Of a stretch of 5,001 nucleotides of DNA, positions 1 to 5,001 are shown piece by piece. Position 1 is the first letter of the stretch, and each line of letters begins with the position of its first letter. The stretch spans positions 1 through 5,001 of the forward strand of contig JADFZP010000286.1 of NCBI GenBank assembly GCA_015232485.1, given 5' to 3'. This DNA comes from Alphaproteobacteria bacterium (GTDB taxonomy: Bacteria; Pseudomonadota; Alphaproteobacteria; Rhodospirillales; Magnetospirillaceae). A program made the position numbers and the translations under genes. The notes under the pieces are model-generated. The model was not told the DNA's origin and did no database searches. It was given only the letters and a program-made list of their open reading frames with translations.

Positions 1-1
1 C

Positions 2-151
2 GCTCCGAAGCCCGAGGTCGTCCCCGAACCCGAGCCGCCGCCGCCGGTCGAGGCCCAGAAGCCCGCGCCCCCGCCCGCTCCGAAGCCCGAGGTCGTCCCC
101 GAACCCGAGCCGCCGCCGCCGGTCGAGGCCGAAAAGCTCGCGCCCGCTCTG
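2..151 (+). repeat. In-frame tandem repeat, 75-bp unit, two visible copies
   Basis: Unit 1 spans 2-76 and unit 2 spans 77-151. Bases 1-55 are identical to 76-130, after which the copies diverge (codons for QKPAPPP versus EKLAPAL). The period is exactly 25 codons, so each copy adds one acidic Pro/Glu module without shifting the frame. Identity already holds at base 1, so the array probably continues beyond the window edge. Near-perfect nucleotide identity, rather than only protein similarity, points to recent duplication or slippage. Each unit also carries a short CCG run coding for four prolines. Confidence 0.93.
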
Positions 152-649
152 GACCCCGAGGCCGATGACGAGCCGCTTGTCGAGCCCGAGCCGCCGATAC
201 CGGAAGCGCCGGAACCCACCGCGCCCGAACCGGCTCTCGATACCGCCGAACCGGACACGCGACCGGAGCCGATTCCGTCGCCGCCGCGCCGTGCCGCGGC
301 GATGCCTCGGGCTCGGCCGATGGCCAATGTCCCGGAAGCCCTCGCACCGGCGCCGCCGATCGGATCGATGGCGGCTCTCGCGGGGATTGCGGGGGGCGCG
401 GCGCCCGTGATCATTTTGGGCAACCCCGAGGCGGGCGAGCTGTCGCAATATCCCGACAGCCAAGTGTTCCGCCTGAATCTCGGCGACATCGACTTCAGCC
501 TTCAACAGGCTTTGTTGAGCGTGCTGATCGGGCTGCTCAACGCCAATGGGGCGCAGGACGGCGCCGAAGAGCCGAGCGTGCCGACCGGCGGCAAGGAAGT
601 GATGAGCCAATCCCGCCTGATGGAAATGCTGCTGACCGGCAAGAAGTGA
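2..649 (+). CDS. Acidic Pro/Glu-rich repetitive protein, MamJ-like candidate (5' partial)
   Basis: This is an open frame running in from the left edge, 215 visible codons ending in TGA at 647-649. The true start lies outside the window; an ATG at 302 is internal, because the frame is open and strongly biased upstream of it. Visible residues 1-95 are mostly Pro, Glu, Ala and Val with very few basic residues, including two tandem 25-residue repeats built on PEPEPPPPVEA. Residues 123-140 form a hydrophobic Ala/Gly segment (MAALAGIAGGAAPVIILG). Next come a mixed stretch, an amphipathic or hydrophobic helix candidate at 165-180 (FSLQQALLSVLIGLLN) and a tail ending MLLTGKK. An acidic repetitive Pro/Glu centre followed by an Ala-rich region is the known design of MamJ, which tethers magnetosomes to the MamK filament; a magnetosome role here is inferred from that design and from the neighbouring mam genes. 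Against it, magnetospirilla carry mamJ between mamE and mamK on the operon strand, whereas this gene is convergent with mamT. A TonB-like or other Pro-rich linker protein remains possible. Confidence 0.75.
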   Translation, partial: APKPEVVPEPEPPPPVEAQKPAPPPAPKPEVVPEPEPPPPVEAEKLAPALDPEADDEPLVEPEPPIPEAPEPTAPEPALDTAEPDTRPEPIPSPPRRAAAMPRARPMANVPEALAPAPPIGSMAALAGIAGGAAPVIILGNPEAGELSQYPDSQVFRLNLGDIDFSLQQALLSVLIGLLNANGAQDGAEEPSVPTGGKEVMSQSRLMEMLLTGKK

Positions 650-653
650 ACCC

Positions 654-1199
654 TCAAAGCCGCCAGCGGACTCCGCTATCCCCGTTCAACGGAACCTTGA
701 CGACGATGTCGTGGCATTTGATGCAACGACCGGCCGGCGGATGCGGTTGGCGCGAGGTGGGCAGGATGGGCGGCCCCAATTTTCGCACCCTTGACAGGCT
801 TTCGAGGATGGCGCCCACCGGCGTCTTGTACTGCGATCCGGCCGGCGCCCCGCCGATGGTCAGATGGCAGTGGCGGCAGTCGCCCACATAAGGATGCGGC
901 ATCCCCGTGCCCAACTTGACCGGCGGAATGTGCTTGATGGTCATCAGCTTGTAGGCCGGCTTCGGTGCGACCATCTCGGTCATCGGGTCCAGCAGGGTCG
1001 GCTCGGTCGGCAAGGGCAGGCGGCCGAACAGCAGCCCCTCGGCCCGGCGCAATGACGAAACGCCGTCGAGCGGCGACGGCGAGCCGGCGATCTTGTTCCA
1101 GAACAGGCCGGCGCCCACCGCCACCAACAAAGCCAGGATGGCGTAGGTCACGGGCCGACGCGGAAGTTTGGGGAAGGCCATCGCCGGGCTTCGCCTCAC
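654..1199 (-). CDS. mamT: Magnetosome protein MamT, membrane-anchored magnetochrome (c-type haem) protein
   Basis: This 181-residue protein has one N-terminal membrane anchor at about residues 17-34 and a soluble part with two haem-binding motifs: CRHCH at 108-112 (bases 864-878) and CIKCH at 159-163 (bases 711-725). Each sits in the magnetochrome context, with a Pro-Pro pair and a PHPxxG stretch just before the CXXCH. Magnetochrome domains occur only in magnetosome proteins (MamE, MamP, MamT, MamX) and are thought to carry electrons that set the Fe(II)/Fe(III) ratio during magnetite growth; loss of mamT in Magnetospirillum changes crystal size and shape. The GTG start at 1199 was chosen because it overlaps the mamS stop as GTGA, like the other junctions here. 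An ATG at 1181 with GAGG upstream would give 175 residues, close to the usual family length of about 174, and is a serious alternative. It is the last gene of the operon segment; its stop is four bases from the stop of the convergent gene. Confidence 0.95.
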   Translation of the reverse strand: MRRSPAMAFPKLPRRPVTYAILALLVAVGAGLFWNKIAGSPSPLDGVSSLRRAEGLLFGRLPLPTEPTLLDPMTEMVAPKPAYKLMTIKHIPPVKLGTGMPHPYVGDCRHCHLTIGGAPAGSQYKTPVGAILESLSRVRKLGPPILPTSRQPHPPAGRCIKCHDIVVKVPLNGDSGVRWRL

Positions 1200-1750
1200 T
1201 GCGTCGGGTTGAACCAGAGAGCTAGGCCCTCGTCATCGCGCAGACGGCAGGTGACGCCGTTGACGACCACGTCCTTGGCATAGATCTCGGCACCCGGACG
1301 GGTGGGGTCGAACAGAAAACCGGTGCCGGTCAGCCGCGCGTTGTCCAGCGTGGGGCATCCGATTTGCCGCAAATAGGACTGCGGAGCCACCGAGATTTCC
1401 AGCAAGCTGCCGGTGCCGTCATTGATCCACAGATGCACCTGCCCCCACCCGGCGGCATCGCCGACGCTGACCGTGCGGGTCACCCGGCCGGCGAACTGGA
1501 TCGGCGCGGTCGGGACGAAGGGCGTCAGGCCGGGCAGCGCGGCCGGCACGGCGGTGGCCGTCATGGCCGACGCGGCATCGGACGAAATGACGGTCGGCGC
1601 CCGATCGGGCAACAGGGCCAGGACGACCACCGCCGCCACCAGAACGGCCCCACCCACCAAGACCGCCTGACTGGGGTCGCCGCTTCGGGCCACCTCGGCG
1701 AGGCGACGCGACGAGTCCCTGAGCCGCGCGATCAGGGTCAGGCCCGTCAT
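1196..1750 (-). CDS. mamS: Magnetosome protein MamS
   Basis: This 184-residue protein matches MamS in length (about 180), build and position between mamB and mamT. A basic N-terminal stretch of about 25 residues precedes one strong membrane segment at about 29-47 (AVLVGGAVLVAAVVVLALL). An Ala/Pro/Thr-rich linker follows to about residue 85. The remainder is a probable beta-rich domain, with VHLWINDGTGSLLEI in its middle and two cysteines (in IGCPT and VTCRL). No catalytic or metal motif is visible. In Magnetospirillum, deleting mamS leaves vesicles but gives small, misshapen crystals, so it acts in crystal growth; its biochemical function is unknown. The ATG at 1748-1750 lies two bases after the mamB TAA, with no strong ribosome-binding site, suggesting coupled translation. 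Assignment is from context plus architecture. Confidence 0.93.
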   Translation of the reverse strand: MTGLTLIARLRDSSRRLAEVARSGDPSQAVLVGGAVLVAAVVVLALLPDRAPTVISSDAASAMTATAVPAALPGLTPFVPTAPIQFAGRVTRTVSVGDAAGWGQVHLWINDGTGSLLEISVAPQSYLRQIGCPTLDNARLTGTGFLFDPTRPGAEIYAKDVVVNGVTCRLRDDEGLALWFNPTQ

Positions 1751-1752
1751 CG

Positions 1753-2649
1753 TTAGGCCCGAGCCGCGGTTTCGTGCGCCGGCGCGGGGCTGACGAACAG
1801 ACGGATGTCGCGGGCGAACGGCAGCTTCTCTTGAATGCGGGCGCGAACCGCTTCGGCCACCTTGGTGCTGTCCTTGATCTTCAGACCGGGGTTGACCCGA
1901 AGGCGAACGTCGAGATGCACCTCTTCACCGACATTGCGGCCGCGCAGGAAATAGATCGAATGCACCGCAGGATGTTCGCTGGCGGCCTGCCAGGCGGTTT
2001 CCAGGACCTCGACATCGACCGAGGTGTCCATCAGGCCCTTGAACGCCTCGCTGATCAGCTCGATGCCGATCTTGCCCACCAGCAGCGAGACACCCACGGC
2101 GGCCAGCGTATCGGCGATCGGGAAGCCGATCACCGACGCCACCACGCCCACCAACACCGCCACCGACGAGATGGCGTCCGAGCGGTTGTCCCAAGCGTTG
2201 GCGATGATGGCCGGGCTGTTGTTCTCGGTGCCGACGCACACTTGGTAACGGTACATCAACTCGTTGGTGACGATGGTCACCGCGGCGCCGACGGCGGCGA
2301 TGATGCTGGGGGCCTCGAGGTTACCACCGATGATCTTGACGATCGATTCGTACATCAAGAGCATCGCGCCGAGCAGCAAAATCAAGCCGACGATCGCCGA
2401 CGAGATGTACTGGATGTTGCCATAGCCGTAGGGATGCTTGTCATCCGCCGGCTTGTTCGACATCTTGACCGAAAACATCGTGACCATGGTGGCCACGACA
2501 TCGGCGCCGGAATGAAGCGAGTCGGCGAGCAGCCCGGCGCTTCCGCTGAGAAGGCCCAGGATTCCCTTGAAGATAGTCTGGAAGATGTTCACATAGAACG
2601 CCCACCAGACCACCTCTTCCCGACAGTCTCTGCAATAATCGAACTTCAT
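1753..2649 (-). CDS. mamB: Magnetosome cation diffusion facilitator MamB
   Basis: This 298-residue protein of the cation diffusion facilitator family has the usual MamB length (about 297). MamB is required for magnetosome membrane formation and, together with MamM, for iron supply to the vesicle; MamM stabilises it. The N-terminus carries CRDC at 6-9. Hydrophobic segments lie roughly at 13-34, 38-59, 82-104, 114-132, 160-176 and 180-199. The expected transport site is intact: H46 and D50 in LADSLHSGAD (helix II), and D154 and D158 in AWDNRSD (helix V). A cytoplasmic regulatory domain occupies about 212-298 with the HSIYFLRGR and LDVRLRV strands typical of the family. The tail (SPAPAHETAARA) is flexible. 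The ATG at 2647-2649 overlaps the mamR stop as ATGA. MamM is the nearest alternative, but the C-terminal region, the DNRSD residues and the R-B-S gene order favour MamB. Confidence 0.98.
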   Translation of the reverse strand: MKFDYCRDCREEVVWWAFYVNIFQTIFKGILGLLSGSAGLLADSLHSGADVVATMVTMFSVKMSNKPADDKHPYGYGNIQYISSAIVGLILLLGAMLLMYESIVKIIGGNLEAPSIIAAVGAAVTIVTNELMYRYQVCVGTENNSPAIIANAWDNRSDAISSVAVLVGVVASVIGFPIADTLAAVGVSLLVGKIGIELISEAFKGLMDTSVDVEVLETAWQAASEHPAVHSIYFLRGRNVGEEVHLDVRLRVNPGLKIKDSTKVAEAVRARIQEKLPFARDIRLFVSPAPAHETAARA

Positions 2650-2900
2650 TGGCTCATATATTCCAAAATGGCGCTACCCAAGATGCGGTAGTTGCCGTCC
2701 AACTTCTTTCCCTTGACCTTGCCGGATCGCACCATCTCGATCGCTTCGATCCTCTCGATACCCAGCAGGTTGGCCAACTCCTGGGTGGAGTAGAATCGGT
2801 GCGGGCGGATGTCGTGCTTGAACGCCCACTCGAACAGGCTAAGCACTCCTTGCGTCAACCATACTACGCTGGTGCCCCGCGCGATTGTTTCCCAGATCAT
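2646..2900 (-). CDS. mamR: Magnetosome protein MamR, small helix-turn-helix protein
   Basis: This 84-residue protein has a short, partly hydrophobic N-terminal helix (residues 10-27, TSVVWLTQGVLSLFEWAF). An excisionase/MerR-type helix-turn-helix follows at about 36-82: YSTQELANLLGIER is the first helix pair, and GKKLDGNYRILGSAILEYM is the strand and last helix. The fold normally binds DNA, yet in Magnetospirillum loss of mamR gives smaller and fewer crystals without a known transcriptional target, so its role (regulator or structural protein) is open. Gene order Q-R-B and length support MamR. The ATG at 2898-2900 overlaps the mamQ stop and the TGA overlaps the mamB start, each by four bases (ATGA). 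AAAGG about twelve bases upstream of the start is a weak ribosome-binding site. Confidence 0.93.
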   Translation of the reverse strand: MIWETIARGTSVVWLTQGVLSLFEWAFKHDIRPHRFYSTQELANLLGIERIEAIEMVRSGKVKGKKLDGNYRILGSAILEYMSQ

Positions 2901-3688
2901 TTCGCGCTCGCCTTTCCATGCGCCAAGGGCAGCAGCTCCTGAAACAATTCAGGCGTGATCACCGGAGTGTCCCCATCCGCCGGGCGCTGATAATACTCCA
3001 TCCGATCGAAACCGGTGACCCGCGCCAGATAATCCCAGGGCCATTTGGTGATTTCCGTGTTGAAGATGGCCGACGAGGTATTTGATTCCTCGCGGCGCAG
3101 GGCGATTCGATCTTCCATGTCGACCAGCGACCCCATCATCTTTTTGTAGGTCTCGGCCGACTGGATGTTCGGATATTGCTCGACGATGGCCATCAGGCGC
3201 CCGAGCGCGGCGTTCAGGCCGGCGCCATCGAGCCCGAGTGCCTTGCCGAGATCGCTGCTCTCGAACAGCTTCTCAAGCGCTTCGGGCGTGCCGCGACCAC
3301 TGGTCACGCTTTCCGCCCGCTTGTCGGCGGCGTGGTTGAACACGGAATGTTCGAGGGCGGCGTGATTAAGGGTCAACTTGACCAGGTTGCCGAACAGATT
3401 GTCGCGGCGGGTGAGCGCGGCTTCGAGATTGGCCCGCTTGGCCAGCGCTTCCTCGTGCAAAATGACGAAGGTGTTGTAACGCAGCAGCAGGGTGACGACG
3501 AACACCAGAATGCCGGCCAAGGACAGCACCAGAAGAGTCCGGACGGTGCGCGAGCCGACCGGCTCCAGCCCCTCGCCTTCCTCGACCGCGTACAGGTTGG
3601 CCAGCCGCTCGTCGGCGTCCTTCACCCGCTTGACGGCCTGGAAATCGAGTACTTCCGCCGCGTTGCCTTCACTGCCGCCCTTGGCCAT
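2897..3688 (-). CDS. mamQ: Magnetosome protein MamQ, LemA family
   Basis: This 263-residue protein is close to the family length of about 272. A charged N-terminal region of about 48 residues precedes one membrane helix at about 50-69 (RTLLVLSLAGILVFVVTLLL), followed at once by RYNTF, the conserved Tyr-Asn of LemA proteins. A helical LemA domain runs from about 75 to 235, including the signature-like TRRDNLFGNLVK near residues 93-104. MamQ is one of the few proteins without which Magnetospirillum makes no magnetosome membrane (with MamB, MamI and MamL); how it acts is not known. The ATG at 3688 has GGGGGA only two bases upstream and GGCGGAG twelve bases upstream; nearby upstream ATG and GTG codons are out of frame. 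It lies 24 bases after mamA and its TGA overlaps the mamR start. Confidence 0.96.
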   Translation of the reverse strand: MAKGGSEGNAAEVLDFQAVKRVKDADERLANLYAVEEGEGLEPVGSRTVRTLLVLSLAGILVFVVTLLLRYNTFVILHEEALAKRANLEAALTRRDNLFGNLVKLTLNHAALEHSVFNHAADKRAESVTSGRGTPEALEKLFESSDLGKALGLDGAGLNAALGRLMAIVEQYPNIQSAETYKKMMGSLVDMEDRIALRREESNTSSAIFNTEITKWPWDYLARVTGFDRMEYYQRPADGDTPVITPELFQELLPLAHGKASAK

Positions 3689-3712
3689 GATCCCCCATCA
3701 CTCCGCCGGTGT

Positions 3713-4360
3713 TCAGACCCCCGAGCCGTCCAGCTCGTTGGCCTTCTTGAAATAGGGCAGCGCCTCGTCGTGCTGGCCCATCTGCTCGTAGCAATAGGCG
3801 ATCGCGCGATGCACCTTGCCTTCGTCGGGACGCAGGCCGAGGGCGATCTTGAAGCTGTCGATCGCTTGCGCGAAGCGCCCGAGATTGTCCAGCGCCACGC
3901 CCAACCGGAAACGGACGTTGAAATTGAGGGGATTGGCCTCGGCGACCTTGATCAGCACCGGCACCGCCAGTTCATGCTGCCGCGCCTGGACGTAGGTCAG
4001 CCCGAGAACGGTGGCGATCTTGACGTCGTCGGGCGCCGCCCGGTGGGCCGCCTCGAGCAGCTTCAGCCCCTGCTCGGCGGCGCCGGTCTTGACGTAGGCG
4101 ATGCCCAGATGCAAAGCGAGCTGGTTGTCGTCGGTGCCTTCGGTCCACAGCGGCTCAAGCGCCGCCACGGCCGTCTCGTAGCGGCCGGCCTTGGCGTGGG
4201 CGATGCCCTTGTCACGGTAATAGGTGCGCCGGATATCCTCGTCGAGCGAAAACGTCGAGCGGAAGGCATCGACCAGATTCGACCCCAGTCGCTGAACGAT
4301 GGACAGGCCGCAATGGGCATACAGCCCGATGTCACCCCAATCCGCAGACTTCCTCACCAT
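3713..4360 (-). CDS. mamA: Magnetosome TPR scaffold protein MamA
   Basis: This 215-residue tetratricopeptide-repeat protein is close to the 217 of Magnetospirillum MamA. An N-terminal helical part (about 1-40, with LYAHCGL and NLVDAF) is followed by TPR units at roughly 46-78, 79-112, 113-146, 147-180 and 181-214. Typical TPR positions are visible in LHLGIAYVKTGA, TVLGLTYVQARQHELA, FRLGVALDNLGRFAQA and RAIAYCYEQMGQHDEA. MamA assembles as a protein coat on the cytosolic face of the magnetosome and recruits other proteins; it is needed to activate vesicles rather than to form them. The ATG at 4360 was chosen because TGGAG stands nine bases upstream and because the N-terminus then matches the known start. 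A GTG at 4402 overlapping the mamP stop would add 14 residues without a clear ribosome-binding site. Confidence 0.97.
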   Translation of the reverse strand: MVRKSADWGDIGLYAHCGLSIVQRLGSNLVDAFRSTFSLDEDIRRTYYRDKGIAHAKAGRYETAVAALEPLWTEGTDDNQLALHLGIAYVKTGAAEQGLKLLEAAHRAAPDDVKIATVLGLTYVQARQHELAVPVLIKVAEANPLNFNVRFRLGVALDNLGRFAQAIDSFKIALGLRPDEGKVHRAIAYCYEQMGQHDEALPYFKKANELDGSGV

Positions 4361-4369
4361 AATTCGCCA

Positions 4370-4374
4370 CTCCA
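4370..4374 (-). promoter_or_regulatory. Ribosome-binding site of mamA
   Basis: On the minus strand the sequence reads TGGAG, nine bases before the ATG at 4358-4360. It is the clearest Shine-Dalgarno site in the window. It decides the mamA start in favour of this ATG over the in-frame GTG at 4402, which overlaps the mamP stop codon. Confidence 0.7.
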
Positions 4375-4398
4375 AGATTTCGGGTCGAAGGCCGCTGT

Positions 4399-5001
4399 TC
4401 ACCTGATTACGTGGCAGGCCTCGCAGGCGCCCCGGTTTTCATGAGGGTTGCCCCCTCCTTCCGCGATTTCGCGGGTAATCACCGGCGGCGGCAAGTTTAT
4501 CAAGTCGGGGTCCGGGGTCAACTCGAAACCCTCGCCGATCGGATGACACTCGGTGCAAGCGCCGCGATAGCCGTGCGGCCGCGGATCGCCGGCCTGAATC
4601 ATCGGCGCGCCCTCGACCTGGGCGAATCCGAGCGGCCCTTCGGTGGCGAGCGTCAATGACAGCGTGCGCAAGGTGCCGCCCTGCTTGCGAATCACCGTGA
4701 CCCGCGCCGTCGAGCGGTTCATCACCAGCCGGGTCGCGGTCTGGAAATCCTCGACCGAAGCGACCGCCATGTCGTCGACCTTGACCACCACGTCCCCGGC
4801 CAGCAGGCCCGAGCGGGCGGCGTTCAGGGTCACCTCGCCCAGCAGCACGCCGATGGTGCCCTGGGGATAATTCAGCTTGCGCGCCAATTCGCTGGTCATC
4901 AGGCGGCCATCCATGCCCTGCCAATGGCCCTCGAAGACCTTGAGGGTTCGCGCCATGTAATTCGGCGCCACCGGATCGCCGCCCGCCATCGGCGCGATCG
5001 G
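4399..5001 (-). CDS. mamP: Magnetosome protein MamP, PDZ plus two magnetochrome domains (5' partial)
   Basis: This is the C-terminal 200 residues of MamP; the frame stays open to the right edge, so the ATG at 4987-4989 is internal (the four codons before it read PIAP) and the start with its membrane anchor lies outside. Counting from that Met, a PDZ domain covers about 25-115. Its ligand-groove loop is replaced by GTIGVLLGEV, with LLAGDVVVKVDD and SVEDFQTA further on. Two haem motifs follow: CTECH at 145-149 (bases 4543-4557) and CEACH at 189-193 (bases 4411-4425), each preceded by a PHxxRG stretch. MamP is a magnetosome c-type cytochrome that oxidises Fe(II), producing the ferric iron needed for magnetite; its PDZ groove is self-plugged and helps build the iron-binding pocket of the dimer. 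MamE also has PDZ and CXXCH units but carries a trypsin domain and a different gene position. The gene ends in TGA, 38 bases before mamA. Confidence 0.96.
   Translation of the reverse strand, partial: PIAPMAGGDPVAPNYMARTLKVFEGHWQGMDGRLMTSELARKLNYPQGTIGVLLGEVTLNAARSGLLAGDVVVKVDDMAVASVEDFQTATRLVMNRSTARVTVIRKQGGTLRTLSLTLATEGPLGFAQVEGAPMIQAGDPRPHGYRGACTECHPIGEGFELTPDPDLINLPPPVITREIAEGGGNPHENRGACEACHVIR

Larger units (their letters stand above)
654..5001 (-). other. Distal part of the mamAB magnetosome operon (mamP-A-Q-R-B-S-T)
   Basis: Seven genes run in one direction with gaps of 38, 24 and 2 bases and four-base overlaps (ATGA at 2897-2900 and 2646-2649, GTGA at 1196-1199 if mamT uses GTG). The order is that of the classical mamAB operon of magnetospirilla. 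Spacing leaves no room for internal terminators or promoters of ordinary size, so the genes are most likely co-transcribed from a start beyond the right edge. The overlaps suggest that MamQ, MamR and MamB, and also MamS and MamT, are translationally coupled. Confidence 0.93.

Noticed and set aside
2..151. CRISPR-like or intergenic repeat
   Set aside because: There are only two adjacent units with no spacers, and the period is a whole number of codons inside a continuous reading frame.
165..410. 81-codon Arg/Pro-rich open frame in another plus frame
   Set aside because: It is an out-of-frame reading of the Pro/Glu-rich gene; the repeated structure and periodicity fit the frame that ends at 649.
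302..649. ATG at 302 as true start of the plus-strand gene
   Set aside because: The frame is open and compositionally coherent from base 2 onward, with an exact 25-codon repeat, so coding clearly begins upstream of the window.
665..677. AGCGGACTCCGCT palindrome near the end of mamT as a terminator or operator
   Set aside because: The arms are separated by one base, so it cannot form a normal stem-loop; it lacks a T-run and lies inside the mamT coding sequence, where such short palindromes are common in GC-rich DNA.
1774..2691. 305-codon plus-strand open frame antisense to mamB
   Set aside because: It has Asp/His/Arg-rich low-complexity content typical of reverse-complement reading, while the minus strand encodes a clear CDF transporter.
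3176..4444. 422-codon plus-strand open frame antisense to mamQ and mamA
   Set aside because: It is the antisense shadow of two well-supported genes in GC-rich DNA, rich in Arg, Gly, Gln and Asp without any recognisable domain, and crosses their intergenic gap.

Overview
This window is a segment of a magnetosome gene island from a magnetotactic bacterium. The genes most resemble those of Alphaproteobacteria of the Magnetospirillum type: high GC, a dense single-strand operon, and the gene order mamP-mamA-mamQ-mamR-mamB-mamS-mamT, which is the distal half of the classical mamAB operon. Identification rests on protein features that can be read directly. These are CXXCH 'magnetochrome' motifs in MamP and MamT, a TPR protein with recognisable MamA wording, a LemA-type MamQ, a small helix-turn-helix MamR, a cation diffusion facilitator with the MamB metal residues, and the membrane-anchored MamS.

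Layout. All seven mam genes lie on the minus strand and are read from the right edge towards the left: mamP (5' end cut off by the window edge), mamA, mamQ, mamR, mamB, mamS and mamT. Spacings are 38, 24, -4, -4, 2 and -4 bases, so they look like one polycistronic message with translational coupling. No promoter lies inside the segment and transcription must start beyond the right edge. The left 649 bases hold the 3' part of a plus-strand gene that converges on mamT with only four bases between the two stop codons. It encodes an acidic Pro/Glu-rich repetitive protein followed by an Ala/Gly-rich hydrophobic segment and a short conserved-looking C-terminus. This build resembles the magnetosome-filament linker MamJ, but the assignment is an inference. 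In Magnetospirillum mamU normally follows mamT; it is not seen here.

How the genes work together. MamB is a magnetosome-membrane iron transporter and a hub for vesicle formation. MamQ is a LemA-like factor needed to form the membrane. MamA is a TPR scaffold coating the vesicle. MamP and MamT are haem proteins that tune the Fe(II)/Fe(III) balance for magnetite. MamS and MamR affect crystal size and number. No intergenic stretch is longer than 38 bases, so there is no unexplained gene-free region. No tRNA, rRNA, CRISPR array, insertion sequence or convincing terminator was seen.
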